Below, piece after piece: positions 40,067-49,169 of a stretch of DNA of 64,000 nt (positions are counted from its first letter, which is position 1; each line of letters begins with the position of its first letter). The translations under genes and the position numbers were made by a program. A model generated the notes under the pieces. It did no database searches. It saw only the letters and a list, made by a program, of their open reading frames with translations, and was not told the DNA's origin. The stretch is from NCBI RefSeq assembly GCF_000010505.1, contig NC_010729.1, positions 1,619,501-1,683,500 on the forward strand, read 5' to 3'. Origin of the DNA: Porphyromonas gingivalis ATCC 33277 (GTDB lineage: Bacteria; Bacteroidota; Bacteroidia; Bacteroidales; Porphyromonadaceae).

Positions 40067-41098
40067 TCAGTCGAAGAGGGATGGCCGGTGCGGACGGGGG
40101 TTACGTCCCAAGTGCGTATAAGCCAGCTCCGTCACTTCTCTTCCGCGAGGTGTCCGCTTGAGGAATCCCTCCTTGATCAGGAATGGCTCATAGACCTCCT
40201 CTATCGTACCGGGGTCTTCCCCCAAGGCCGTGGCAATGGTGCTCAATCCGACGGGGCCTCCGGCGAACTTGTCTATGATGGTGGCGAGGAGCTTGTGATC
40301 CACATTGTCCAGCCCGTAGCGGTCGATATTCAGGGCCTCGAGAGCATAGCAGGCTATCGGTTTGTCAATGGCACCGGATCCCTTGACCTGTGCAAAGTCC
40401 CTTACACGTCGCAGCAAGGCATTGGCTATACGAGGCGTACCACGGCTTCGTCCGGCTATCTCGATGGCCGCATCGTGCGAACAGGACACCTCCAGAATGC
40501 GTGCACTCCGCTCCACGATACCGGTAATAGTATGCACATCGTAATACTCCAGATGGAGATTGATCCCGAAACGAGCACGAAGGGGTGCTGTCAGCAAACC
40601 GCTGCGCGTAGTAGCTCCCACAAGGGTGAAGGGGGAGAGATTGATCTGAATGGAGCGCGCGCTGGGTCCCTTGTCCAGCATTATATCTATACGGTAGTCC
40701 TCCATGGCCGAGTAGAGATATTCTTCCACCAGAGGGCTCAGCCGGTGTATTTCGTCTATGAAAAGTACATCGTTGGATTCCAACGAAGTGAGGAGTCCGG
40801 CCAGATCACCCGGCTTGTCGAGGACGGGACCGGAAGTGATCTTAAGCCCCACGCCAAGCTCATTGGCTATGATATTCGACAGCGTGGTCTTACCCAGCCC
40901 CGGAGGGCCATGCAGCAGCGTATGATCCAAGGCCTCGCCGCGCAAACGAGCTGCAGCAACGAAGATGCTCAGATTCTCCACCACCTTGTCCTGACCGCTA
41001 AAGCTGTCGAACGTCAGGGGGCGTAGCTTGTTTTCGACTTCCCGTTCGCCGTCGTTGCCGCGGTAACGCTCCTGTCTAATGTCAAATTCTTCAGTCAT
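40067..41098 (-). CDS. ruvB: Holliday junction branch migration ATPase RuvB
   Basis: Hexameric motor that drives branch migration with RuvA. The 343-residue product has the Walker [12 protein letters not shown] near residue 62, Walker [10 protein letters not shown], sensor [18 protein letters not shown] and the C-terminal winged-helix domain ending [15 protein letters not shown]. The frame extends upstream to 41161, but [12 protein letters not shown] at 41098 is the usual start. A -7 box TACCTTTG (minus strand, 41107-41114) lies immediately before it, giving a very short leader. ruvA and ruvC are not in the window. Confidence 0.96.
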   Translation of the reverse strand: MTEEFDIRQERYRGNDGEREVENKLRPLTFDSFSGQDKVVENLSIFVAAARLRGEALDHTLLHGPPGLGKTTLSNIIANELGVGLKITSGPVLDKPGDLAGLLTSLESNDVLFIDEIHRLSPLVEEYLYSAMEDYRIDIMLDKGPSARSIQINLSPFTLVGATTRSGLLTAPLRARFGINLHLEYYDVHTITGIVERSARILEVSCSHDAAIEIAGRSRGTPRIANALLRRVRDFAQVKGSGAIDKPIACYALEALNIDRYGLDNVDHKLLATIIDKFAGGPVGLSTIATALGEDPGTIEEVYEPFLIKEGFLKRTPRGREVTELAYTHLGRNPRPHRPSLFD

Positions 41099-41341
41099 TC
41101 GTCCTGCAAAGGTAAGCAATAGAGTGCGTTGTTCCTTAATTACATAGTCAAAAGCCTGCAAAAAAAACGATGCTCAAGAAAGAGCTTCCGCCAAACGTAC
41201 CATACGATGCCGCACGGCAGACCGTTCCTCACATACAAGCACGCTGTTTTTGCCCTGTTGGGAGCATCATGACTCCGAAAGGCATGGGCTTCCGAAGTCT
41301 TTTACGTCCCCCTAAAATTATCGTTCTTCAGGCCCAAAAAC

Positions 41342-41460
41342 CCAAAAAGGTGGTGCGTAAACTTGACGTATACATAATAGACTTAGAGAAAACACTGTAA
41401 TTGATCACGAACCGGACCAGACCCCTCTGAGTGTTAACTTTTTCAGTACACGGCACAGGT
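41342..41460. repeat. Dispersed ~110-bp intergenic repeat, copy 2
   Basis: Aligns by eye with 55723-55830. Shared blocks in order are AAAAAG, GTGnGTAAAC, AAAACACTGTAATTG, ATCACGAAnCGGAC, GTGTnAA and TCAGTACAC. The last block also matches 21538-21565. It may be a decayed mobile-element end. Confidence 0.7.
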
Positions 41461-41487
41461 CACAACAATTTATAAAAAGAAATAATC

Positions 41488-41693
41488 GTCCCGGCCGGAA
41501 AAAGTTTTTTCTGCAGTACGGAAAAGTTGAAAAGCCATAATCCAATTCTTTATTCAAAGGTTTCGGATATATAAACGAAGCTTTCGGATATGTATTCAAA
41601 GGCTTTGGATACATATCCGAAACCTTTGGATAGAGATTTTCCGGCCGGAAAAATTATTTTTGTCGGCTGTCGGGGAAACTTTCCCCGGCCGGA
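41488..41693. repeat. CCGGCCGG-centred palindromes around array 4
   Basis: CCGGCCGG occurs at 41491, 41641 and 41685. The second is the centre of a perfect 16-bp palindrome TTTTCCGGCCGGAAAA (41637-41652). The last two are 44 bases apart, twice 22, with a weak related unit between them, so this may be a second decayed array interleaved with array 4. Confidence 0.65.
41555..41638. repeat. Tandem palindromic array 4: four units of 21 bp
   Basis: Units start at 41555, 41576, 41597 and 41618. Each has CAAAGG or CGAAnC, then TTTnGGATA. Palindromes such as GGATACATATCC (two central mismatches) span unit boundaries. Confidence 0.8.
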
Positions 41694-41985
41694 AAGAAAA
41701 CAATCGAACGGCGACAAGTAAAACGAATAGAGACCTTTGAAAAAATGAGGGATTGTCAATATTTTTTCTCAAAGACCTCCCCTGATTTTTATTTCCCGAG
41801 CCAAATCGAAAAAAATTTACGCGCATGTTTTCAGCAAAACACGAACAGCAATCGAGCATTTTGCTGTTCGAGAATTCATTCCGGCCACACTCGCCCTTTA
41901 TTCTTTTCGTACCTTTGGCAGAAACCGGGGGACAAAGGGGCAAACGAACCTCACTGCCATTTTCATCTTCGACACCGCTACCCCA

Positions 41986-42513
41986 ATGATAAAATACAGC
42001 ATGGAAACAATCCGCATTCAGCACTACCAATCGCCATGCGGCGATCTCATCCTCGGCTCCTATGGGCATCAGCTTTGCATGTGCGACTGGGCACATAAGG
42101 AACGCAAGGAAATTATTGACACGGGGCTGCAAAAAAGGCTGTGCTCCTCATACGAGATCGCACTGTCGCCCGTCTTGAAAGAGACGATCGCCCAACTGGA
42201 CGAATACTTCTCTCACAAGAGAGAGACTTTCGACATCCCCCTGCTTATGGCAGGAACGGAGTTTCAGCAAACGGTATGGGGCGAGCTACTGAATATCCCC
42301 TACGGCACCACCATCTCATACGCCACTCTTGCACGACGAATAGGAAACCCCAAAGCCGTGAGGGCCGTAGCCCGTGCCAACGGAGCCAATCCCATATCCA
42401 TCCTCGTGCCGTGCCATCGGGTAATTGGAAGCGACAATACGCTGACAGGTTACGGTGGGGGATTGGACAAAAAGGAATTCCTGCTTCGTCATGAAATGAG
42501 TCTGCCGGTCTAA
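41986..42513 (+). CDS. ogt: Methylated-DNA--protein-cysteine methyltransferase
   Basis: Suicide repair protein that takes O6-methyl groups from guanine onto its own cysteine. The 175-residue protein has the acceptor motif LVPCHRVIG (Cys143) and the helix-turn-helix region YGTTISYATLARRIGNPKAVRAVARANGAN, here described by its ends YGTT and ANGAN. Another Met six codons in (42001) could be the true start, giving METIRIQHYQSP. The ruvB gene is divergent. It could be called ogt or ada C-terminal-like; no regulatory AraC domain is fused. Confidence 0.93.
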   Translation: MIKYSMETIRIQHYQSPCGDLILGSYGHQLCMCDWAHKERKEIIDTGLQKRLCSSYEIALSPVLKETIAQLDEYFSHKRETFDIPLLMAGTEFQQTVWGELLNIPYGTTISYATLARRIGNPKAVRAVARANGANPISILVPCHRVIGSDNTLTGYGGGLDKKEFLLRHEMSLPV

Positions 42514-42550
42514 AGCCTTGAAAGCCTCTCGAAGGCTATTTATATTTGAG

Positions 42551-42558
42551 TATATTTG
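42551..42558 (+). promoter_or_regulatory. Predicted -7 box upstream of yajC
   Basis: TATATTTG followed by CAAGC, 38 bases before the yajC start. A second TATATTTG lies at 42541-42548. No clear -33 element is seen for either. Confidence 0.4.
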
Positions 42559-42595
42559 CAAGCATAAAACCAGTTATATAAAAACAAAGTAGAAT

Positions 42596-42934
42596 ATGGA
42601 TTTCATCTTTCTTCAGGCCGCGCCACAAGCCGGAGGCCTGTTCGGAGGCTCAAGCCAGATGATTCTGGTGCTCGTGCTCATGGTAGTAATCTTTTACTTC
42701 TTCATGATCAGGCCTCAGCAAAAACGTCAGAAAGAGCTTCAGCGTCAGCGAGAAGCCCTCGCCAAAGGAGACAAAATAATCACCGCAGGCGGTATACACG
42801 GCACCATACGCGAGGTTCGCGAAAAAGATTTCTTGGTCGAAATAGCCAATGGCGTGAACATCCGCATCGATAAAGGGTCTGTATATGTATCTGCTCGCGA
42901 AGCGGAAACAGACATGGCCAACAAGAAAGACTAA
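42596..42934 (+). CDS. yajC: Preprotein translocase accessory subunit YajC
   Basis: Small inner-membrane partner of SecDF. The 112-residue protein has one membrane helix (about residues 21-41, ending FYFFMIRPQQKRQKE) and a cytoplasmic domain with GDKIITAGGIHGTIREV. Length and layout match the family. It is 127 bases upstream of the YbbR gene on the same strand. secD and secF are elsewhere. Confidence 0.95.
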   Translation: MDFIFLQAAPQAGGLFGGSSQMILVLVLMVVIFYFFMIRPQQKRQKELQRQREALAKGDKIITAGGIHGTIREVREKDFLVEIANGVNIRIDKGSVYVSAREAETDMANKKD

Positions 42935-43061
42935 GCTGCATAAAAGCAATCTATCGGAGGAACTGACAGAGACGGGTAGGTATTACGTCCAATAACACTT
43001 GGCATAAGGCCCCCCCCATCTTTCAGTTCCTCATCGTTCTCCACCAAATCCGCTAAAGGGA

Positions 43062-44069
43062 ATGAAGCTCAATCTCCTCAATGCCGATCGGAAAAAGGGG
43101 AAAAGTATAGACAAGGCATCCGCTCCCCGTTCACGCCGTGGGAGGAACGTCCTTGTCTTTTTCGCTTTTGTGGTTCTCTCTGCCGTTTTTTGGTTTATGC
43201 AGAGTCTGCAGGATGTTTACACCACTTCATTTTCGATTCCCATCTCCTATTCCGAGCTGCCGCCGGACATAGGAGTCTCAGGCAGGCTGCCCGACCGCTT
43301 GGACATTATGCTGAAAGATCAGGGTATCGTGCTTCTGACCTATAAGCTGAAGGGGTTCTCTCCGATCAATATCTCCCCATCCAAAGCGCAATTGCACAAG
43401 AAAAAGAGCATGCGACTGAACAAATGGGATCTGGTCGAACTGCTCCAAAAACAACTGGAAACCTCCACGACCGTTGCAGCCATCTCGCCCGAAGACATCA
43501 AAGCGACATTCTACACTCGCAAAAAGAAAACCGTACCCGTAGTCATAAACGGACAAACCGTCCCCAAAGAAGGATTCTACGCCTTCGATCCCGTCTTCTC
43601 GCCGAGCGAAGTGACCATATATGGAAGTGCGGAAGCGTTGGCGGGTATCGGGTCCGTGAATACGGAAGAGTTTTCTATCGACGGATTGGAGAGCGATTTC
43701 TCCGGTGACATAGCGATTGCCCCGATCGATGATATCGTTATCGATCCGACAAATATCAGAATGCAAGTGCGTGTAGAGCAGCTAACGGAACAAACGTTCG
43801 AACTGCCGATCATAACGAAGAATGTGCCTGAAGGCTTCCTCCTTCGTCCTCTACCCGGCAAAGTGTCGATACAGCTCACACTCCCCACATCGCACTACAA
43901 AGAAGTATCGGAAGCTGATCTGCAAACAGCCGTTTTCTATCCGTCCTCTCCGGATTCGCTCCGTAGCGATTCTTCTTTGCCGGTAGAGTTGATCATGAAA
44001 CCGGATTGGCTCAAGCACTATAAGATTACGCCTTCGCACGTCCAATTCATCATCGAACGCATTCAGTAA
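43062..44069 (+). CDS. YbbR-like domain protein
   Basis: A 335-residue protein with one N-terminal membrane helix (about residues 28-46, VLVFFAFVVLSAVFWFM) and a large extracytoplasmic part made of YbbR-type beta domains. Recognisable pieces are LQDVYTTSFSIPISYSELPP and PSEVTIYGSAEALAGIGSVN. In Firmicutes YbbR (CdaR) controls the cyclic-di-AMP synthase CdaA; here no cdaA adjoins, and the role in Bacteroidetes is unknown. It ends 6 bases before coaE, so the two are likely coupled. Confidence 0.82.
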   Translation: MKLNLLNADRKKGKSIDKASAPRSRRGRNVLVFFAFVVLSAVFWFMQSLQDVYTTSFSIPISYSELPPDIGVSGRLPDRLDIMLKDQGIVLLTYKLKGFSPINISPSKAQLHKKKSMRLNKWDLVELLQKQLETSTTVAAISPEDIKATFYTRKKKTVPVVINGQTVPKEGFYAFDPVFSPSEVTIYGSAEALAGIGSVNTEEFSIDGLESDFSGDIAIAPIDDIVIDPTNIRMQVRVEQLTEQTFELPIITKNVPEGFLLRPLPGKVSIQLTLPTSHYKEVSEADLQTAVFYPSSPDSLRSDSSLPVELIMKPDWLKHYKITPSHVQFIIERIQ

Positions 44070-44075
44070 GCAGCA

Positions 44076-44684
44076 ATGATTACCATTGGGATCACCGGCG
44101 GAATAGGAAGCGGAAAGTCTGTTGTCAGTCGTATCCTGCTTACCCTCGGTATCCCCGTATACGACTCTGACAGCAGAGCCAAATGGCTCAATGATCACAG
44201 CCCTGTCGTCCGACAGGCACTGACCGACCTCATAGGCAGCGATCTGTACGAGAACGACATACTCAGGCGAGACAGGCTGGCTGCGGCTATCTTCTCCTCC
44301 GGCGATCTCCTCGAACAGGTAAACGGGATCATACATCCGGAAGTCAAAAAAGACTTCTGCCAATGGCGTTCGGAGTGCGAATCGGATCTCTGCGCCATAG
44401 AGAGTGCCATTCTTTTCAGCTCAGGATTCAACTCCCTGTGCGATACGGTAATTCGGGTCGATGCACCCGAAAAGATAAGACAAGAGCGGGCGATGGCTCG
44501 CGACGGTTCATCGGCAGAAACCATGAGGCAGCGTATGCTCAGCCAAGAAAGAGAGCAGTCATTGGCCAAGGCCGGAGCAGACCATACGGTGCTCAACGCC
44601 CCACCCCATCTACTTGTCCCTCAAGTCGTCAGAATTATAGAGACAGTCCGAACAAAGAGACCCAATCCGCCCGATCGACTTTAG
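44076..44684 (+). CDS. coaE: Dephospho-CoA kinase
   Basis: Phosphorylates the 3' hydroxyl of dephospho-CoA, the last step of coenzyme A synthesis. The 202-residue protein starts MITIGITGGIGSGKSVVSRI with the P-loop at residues 8-15. It has the DSRAKWLND acid-rich segment and the lid with RMLSQEREQSLAKAGADHTVLN. panC for pantothenate lies 4 kb downstream. YbbR-coaE adjacency is common in Bacteroidetes. Confidence 0.94.
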   Translation: MITIGITGGIGSGKSVVSRILLTLGIPVYDSDSRAKWLNDHSPVVRQALTDLIGSDLYENDILRRDRLAAAIFSSGDLLEQVNGIIHPEVKKDFCQWRSECESDLCAIESAILFSSGFNSLCDTVIRVDAPEKIRQERAMARDGSSAETMRQRMLSQEREQSLAKAGADHTVLNAPPHLLVPQVVRIIETVRTKRPNPPDRL

Positions 44685-44790
44685 GGGAATAAGACAGGTG
44701 CTTCCTTGCTTTCCTACCCCTCGACAGGAACGAAATACTTACTTTTGCAGACAGTCAAAAACTGAAATACAATATCAATAACAGAAAAAT

Positions 44791-45222
44791 ATGTTGCAAC
44801 CCATCCTTTCCATATCCGGCAAATCCGGATTGTTTCGGCTCGTATCGCGCGGAAAGAATACGCTCATAGTCGAAGCCCTCGACACGAAACGTAGAACCCC
44901 CACATACCCATCGGACCGAGTAGTCTCCCTTGGCGATATTTCCATTTACACCATCGAAGATGATGTCCCTCTGCCGGAGGTTATGGAAACGATATACCGG
45001 AAGAACGAAGGCAAACAGCTCGATGCTCCTGCTCTCACGAAGGACAACGACTCACTACGTGCTTTCTTCGGGGAGGTACTGCCCGAATACGACGTCGATA
45101 GAGTATATCCGAGCGATATACGCAAGATTATCTCTTGGTACAATCTTCTGGTGGACAACGGATTTACCACTTTCCTCTCGGATAAGAAACCGGCGGAAGA
45201 AGAGACGACGGAAAAAGAATAG
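44791..45222 (+). CDS. DUF5606 domain protein
   Basis: A 143-residue protein of unknown function, matching a short family confined to Bacteroidetes. The N-terminal LQPILSISGKSGLFRLVSRG and ALDTKRRTPTYPSDRVVSLGD segments are typical, and the tail is acidic and probably disordered (KPAEEETTEKE). It is soluble, without signal peptide. A -7 box TACTTTTG at 44740-44747 lies about 44 bases before the start. Kbl follows 75 bases later. Confidence 0.8.
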   Translation: MLQPILSISGKSGLFRLVSRGKNTLIVEALDTKRRTPTYPSDRVVSLGDISIYTIEDDVPLPEVMETIYRKNEGKQLDAPALTKDNDSLRAFFGEVLPEYDVDRVYPSDIRKIISWYNLLVDNGFTTFLSDKKPAEEETTEKE

Positions 45223-45297
45223 CATACTTCGGCCTCTGCATCGTTAAAGACCGATACTGATACAACAAACCAAAAACACCTAAAAAACTCCAGTGCT

Positions 45298-46488
45298 ATG
45301 TACAAAGGAATGAAAGACTACTTGGCTACCGAACTCAAGAGTATCGAAGAAGCCGGGCTGTACAAGAAAGAACGGATCATCATCACCCCCCAGCGTGCTG
45401 ACATCCGCGTAAACGAAGGCCAAGAGGTATTGAACTTTTGTGCCAACAACTATCTCGGTCTGTCCGATCACCCTCGGCTGATACAGGCAGCCAAGGAGGC
45501 GATGGATGAGCGTGGATTCGGGATGAGCTCCGTACGCTTCATTTGCGGAACGCAAGAGATCCACAAAGAATTGGAGAAAGCCATTGCCGAATACTTCCAC
45601 ACCGAAGATACTATCCTCTATGCGGCATGCTTCGATGCCAACGGCGGTGTATTCGAACCGCTCTTTGGAGAAGAAGATGCCATCATCAGCGATGCTCTGA
45701 ACCATGCCTCTATCATCGACGGCGTTCGACTCTGCAAAGCCAAACGTTATCGCTACGAGAATGCCAACATGGAAGACCTCGAGCGCGTCCTGAAAGAAGC
45801 ACAGGCCCAACGCTATCGCATCATCGTAACGGATGGCGTATTCTCTATGGATGGCAATGTGGCTCCCATGGATAAGATATGCGATTTGGCAGAGAAATAC
45901 GATGCCATGGTGATGGTGGACGAGTGCCACTCTGCCGGCGTGGTGGGTGCTACCGGACGTGGCGTTGCAGAACAGTTCGACTGCTACGGACGTATCGACC
46001 TCCATACCGGAACTCTGGGCAAGGCTTTCGGCGGTGCCATCGGTGGCTTTACGACCGGGCCGAAAGAAGTGATTGCCATGCTGCGTCAGCGTTCACGTCC
46101 CTACCTCTTCAGCAACTCTATTCCTCCCAGTGTGGTAGGTGCCGGTCTTGAAGTCTTCAAGATGCTGAAGGAGAGCAATGACCTCCACACCAAGCTGATG
46201 GAGAACGTGAACTACTTCCGCGACAGAATGCTGGCAGCCGGTTTCGACATCAAGCCGACCCAAAGTGCCATCTGTGCAGTCATGCTCTACGACGCCAAAC
46301 TGTCTCAGGACTATGCAGCTCGTTTGCTTGAAGAGGGTATCTACGTTACGGGATTCTACTATCCTGTCGTTCCCAAAGGACAGGCTCGCATCCGAGTACA
46401 GCTATCCGCCGGACACGAACGCGAACATCTGGACAAGGCTATCAATGCTTTCATCAAGGTCGGTCGCGAATTGGGCGTTATCAAATAA
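45298..46488 (+). CDS. kbl: Glycine C-acetyltransferase (2-amino-3-ketobutyrate CoA ligase)
   Basis: PLP enzyme that cleaves 2-amino-3-ketobutyrate with CoA into glycine and acetyl-CoA, in threonine degradation. The 396-residue protein has NNYLGLSDHPRL, GMSSVRFICGTQ, the VMVDECHSAGVVG Asp for the PLP ring, and the Schiff-base Lys in GTLGKAFGGAIGG near residue 243. The start MYKGMKDYLATEL fits Kbl better than serine palmitoyltransferase, its close relative in sphingolipid-making Bacteroidetes. A threonine aldolase is nearby at 51.9 kb. A strong terminator follows. Confidence 0.9.
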   Translation: MYKGMKDYLATELKSIEEAGLYKKERIIITPQRADIRVNEGQEVLNFCANNYLGLSDHPRLIQAAKEAMDERGFGMSSVRFICGTQEIHKELEKAIAEYFHTEDTILYAACFDANGGVFEPLFGEEDAIISDALNHASIIDGVRLCKAKRYRYENANMEDLERVLKEAQAQRYRIIVTDGVFSMDGNVAPMDKICDLAEKYDAMVMVDECHSAGVVGATGRGVAEQFDCYGRIDLHTGTLGKAFGGAIGGFTTGPKEVIAMLRQRSRPYLFSNSIPPSVVGAGLEVFKMLKESNDLHTKLMENVNYFRDRMLAAGFDIKPTQSAICAVMLYDAKLSQDYAARLLEEGIYVTGFYYPVVPKGQARIRVQLSAGHEREHLDKAINAFIKVGRELGVIK

Positions 46489-46515
46489 CGACAGTCATCC
46501 GATATACCGATAATG

Positions 46516-46560
46516 AAGGGGCTGCACTCGGAGGTATAATCCTCAAGTGCAGCCCCTTAT
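46516..46560 (+). terminator. Terminator after kbl
   Basis: Perfect 13-bp stem AAGGGGCTGCACT with AGTGCAGCCCCTT and a loop of about 17 bases, starting 28 bases after the kbl stop. The T tail is short. Confidence 0.8.
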
Positions 46561-46600
46561 CCATCAGTAAAAAACAAAAATCCCCCTTATCGCAATAGAT

Positions 46601-47314
46601 ATGGAACGCTATCCTGTCCGATTCGTATCGCTCGGTCCGGGCGATCCTGATCTGATAACGCTCGCTGCATACAAAGCTCTGCAGAAGTGCGACCTCATCT
46701 ACTACCCTACCACTATCTCACCATCCGGCAAGACTTTATCCAGAGCCGAGGACATCATGCTCACACATGGCATAAACACAGCTAAATTCCGTCCCTATAC
46801 TCTTCCGATGAGAAAGGACAGGACGAAGGCATTAGAGGTATATGAGGAAGTGGCCTCTCGTTGCAAAGCAGATTACCGTGCAGGCCTGTCTGTCGTGGTA
46901 GCAGCCGAAGGAGATGCTGGTTTTTATTCCTCTACGCATTATATTTCCGATATACTTCTTGGGCAAGAGTGTCCTTTTATCTACATCGCAGGAGTACCGG
47001 CTTTCATAGCTGCAAGTGCCGTTGGCGGACTGAGCATAACACGACAGGACGAAGAGCTACAAATAATACCCGGAAATGCAACGACAAAAAAACTGCAAGA
47101 AGCTATGGCTCAGGAACGCACAGTCCTGATCATGAAACTATCGAGATGCGAGAGCATCGTCAAAGAGTTCTTGACCAAGGAAGATGTAGCTGCCATGTAT
47201 TTCGAGCATGTAGGAACTGCCGATGAATTTATCACCTCCCGTATCATAGAAGATATAATGCCCCGACGTTTCCCTTATTTCTCCATGTTGTGGCTCAAAC
47301 CGAAGCGACAATAA
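46601..47314 (+). CDS. cobI: Precorrin-2 C20-methyltransferase (CobI/CbiL-like)
   Basis: SAM-dependent methylase of the corrin ring, a tetrapyrrole methylase family member. The 237-residue protein has the SAM motif VSLGPGDPDLITL near residues 10-22, VVVAAEGDAGFYSS, and the family block IAGVPAFIAASAVGG. The EGD and YSS elements favour the C20 enzyme over other corrin methylases. No other corrin gene adjoins it here; P. gingivalis is thought to need supplied B12 precursors, so this may be a remnant or a salvage step. Identification of the family is firm, of the position moderate. Confidence 0.8.
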   Translation: MERYPVRFVSLGPGDPDLITLAAYKALQKCDLIYYPTTISPSGKTLSRAEDIMLTHGINTAKFRPYTLPMRKDRTKALEVYEEVASRCKADYRAGLSVVVAAEGDAGFYSSTHYISDILLGQECPFIYIAGVPAFIAASAVGGLSITRQDEELQIIPGNATTKKLQEAMAQERTVLIMKLSRCESIVKEFLTKEDVAAMYFEHVGTADEFITSRIIEDIMPRRFPYFSMLWLKPKRQ

Positions 47315-47404
47315 GCCATAAATATTTTGTTCCTTCTCCTCTTCACCTACGTTCTTACCAAGGCTATCGGAACCTATCCGTACCTGAATTTTATTGAGAT
47401 AACC

Positions 47405-48163
47405 TCAGTTCAGACTGAGGGCAAAGTTCAGACCGATGTGGCCGATGTGCTTCAGCCTTTGGGAGAGGGAGGAAAGAGGTTTTTCTTCATTTACTTTGAA
47501 GTGGCGGTATGCATAGAGCTGATCCATATATTCATACCCGACGTTCAGACCGATACGGAAGATGTATTCGTCTCTGACAGAGACTTTCCACCAGAGACAG
47601 CTATTGATCCCTATACCGGGTGAAAAGCCATTGTATCTGAATGGCTTGTGGTCTTTCCTCGCATATGATCTACCCGAAGCCCTGTATCCGATCGAATGAT
47701 AGGGAAGCCGACTCCAAGGTATTGGAGCAAAGAGGAACATCAGCTCATTGGTCAAACCGAAACGCTTACCTATAGACAGGGTATATACCGGGCCGAAACA
47801 AATCAGCAACTTGCTGTATGCATCGCTTTGAAACGGCCCTTCAGCAGTGCCGAAGTTCAATTTCTCTTTTGTCCCATCGGGATGATTCACATAGACGATC
47901 GGCCCATTTCCATTCTGCCAAAAGCTCTCTCTCCGTTGGATGCCGACATAGAAATCCAAGGCATCGGGTAGTTCGGCATGATGCAGTTGCATCCGCAGAT
48001 TCAGATCCGTACCGAGCAGATCACTACCTGCACCGGTGCCGGCCGGCGAATGATTGAAGTTGGCGTTGAACTCAAAAGCACGAATGCTTATTTGCGACTG
48101 GGCATCATGGCAGTAAAACATGATAGCACCCAATACCATTAAGAGAGATAATACTTTTTTCAT
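47405..48163 (-). CDS. Predicted outer-membrane beta-barrel protein, unknown function
   Basis: A 252-residue protein with a signal peptide (residues about 1-23, MKKVLSLLMVLGAIMFYCHD to AQSQ). The mature part alternates polar and hydrophobic residues with many aromatics and ends IGHIGLNFALSLN, the look of an 8-10 strand barrel. Segments such as KLLICFGPVYTLSIGKRFGL and FRIGLNVGYEYMDQL fit transmembrane strands. No family is recognised. It is divergent from panC and converges with cobI. The cysteine at residue 18 is not in a lipobox. Confidence 0.65.
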   Translation of the reverse strand: MKKVLSLLMVLGAIMFYCHDAQSQISIRAFEFNANFNHSPAGTGAGSDLLGTDLNLRMQLHHAELPDALDFYVGIQRRESFWQNGNGPIVYVNHPDGTKEKLNFGTAEGPFQSDAYSKLLICFGPVYTLSIGKRFGLTNELMFLFAPIPWSRLPYHSIGYRASGRSYARKDHKPFRYNGFSPGIGINSCLWWKVSVRDEYIFRIGLNVGYEYMDQLYAYRHFKVNEEKPLSSLSQRLKHIGHIGLNFALSLN

Positions 48164-48323
48164 CGAATTGATTTTTGAGGGTTATAACGATAAGCCAAGG
48201 CTAAAGTACCACTAAAAGTCTCTCTATCAAACCGGCAATCCGCAAATAATCTGTTCCTTTGCAAAAAATTATCCCCGAGGGATTTATCACTAAAGTCATA
48301 ACAGAAGAACAAATAATGCCGTT

Positions 48324-49169
48324 ATGGAAATATTCAACACCGTCGCTTCACTCAAGAACTTTGTGGCACATGCTCGTGCCGAAAGGAAAACCATCGGCCT
48401 CGTCCCCACGATGGGAGCTTTGCACCGAGGACACATCAGTCTGATCCACCGTGCCGTAGCCGAATGCGACATTTGCGTGGCAAGCGTATTCGTCAATCCT
48501 ACACAATTCAACGACAAACGCGATCTGGAATGTTATCCCCGCACACCGGAAGCTGATGCAGCAGTCTTGGCGGAAGCCGGTTGTCATGCCGTATTCATGC
48601 CCTCCGTAGAAGAGGTATATCCCGAACCGGACACTCGCGTATTCGATCTGGGCAGTGTGGCGGAAGTGATGGAAGGCAAGCATCGCCCCGGACACTTCAA
48701 TGGCGTGGCGCAGGTGGTAAGCAAACTCTTCATGATGGTGGAGCCGGACAAGGCATATTTCGGAGAAAAGGATTTCCAGCAAATCGCCGTTATCCGCAGC
48801 ATGGTGAACCTGCTTGGCTTACCCGTTACGATCGTGGCCTGTCCTATCATCCGTGAAGAGGACGGGCTTGCACTCAGCAGCCGCAACGTCCGTCTCGGCT
48901 CCGAAGAGCGTGCCATAGCTCCATCCATCGCTCGCATCCTCGGACAAAGCCGCACACTCCGTCCGGCACATACACCCGAAGCTGTTACGCGATGGGTGAC
49001 GGAAAGCCTTAATGCCCTGCCTCATCTGCAAGTGGAGTACTTCGAGATAGTAGACGGGAATTCCTTACAAAGGATCGACAACTGGCAAGACACCGACCAC
49101 GCCGTAGGTTGTATTACGGTATATTGCGGAGAGGTTCGCCTGATCGATAACATCAAATATGAAGATTAG
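48324..49169 (+). CDS. panC: Pantothenate synthetase
   Basis: Joins pantoate and beta-alanine with ATP. The 281-residue protein has the nucleotidyl-transferase motif [15 protein letters not shown] near residues 26-40, [20 protein letters not shown], and the second signature [10 protein letters not shown]. panB and panD are not in the window. The gene overlaps the next by 11 bases. Confidence 0.97.
   Translation: MEIFNTVASLKNFVAHARAERKTIGLVPTMGALHRGHISLIHRAVAECDICVASVFVNPTQFNDKRDLECYPRTPEADAAVLAEAGCHAVFMPSVEEVYPEPDTRVFDLGSVAEVMEGKHRPGHFNGVAQVVSKLFMMVEPDKAYFGEKDFQQIAVIRSMVNLLGLPVTIVACPIIREEDGLALSSRNVRLGSEERAIAPSIARILGQSRTLRPAHTPEAVTRWVTESLNALPHLQVEYFEIVDGNSLQRIDNWQDTDHAVGCITVYCGEVRLIDNIKYED

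Larger units (their letters stand above)
41099..41985. other. Intergenic region between ruvB and ogt, rich in repeats
   Basis: No credible gene. It contains a copy of the ~110-bp dispersed repeat (41342-41460), palindromic array 4 (41555-41638), three CCGGCCGG-centred palindromes, and one TTTACGCGC motif at 41812. A 76-codon open frame at 41170-41400 runs into the repeat and has no family features. Confidence 0.7.

Noticed and set aside
41170-41400. Possible 76-residue gene
   Set aside because: It runs into a dispersed repeat, has no recognised domain and no convincing start signals.
41596-42132. A 178-codon minus-strand frame upstream of ogt
   Set aside because: It covers array 4, the CCGGCCGG repeats and the start of ogt, and has no family features.
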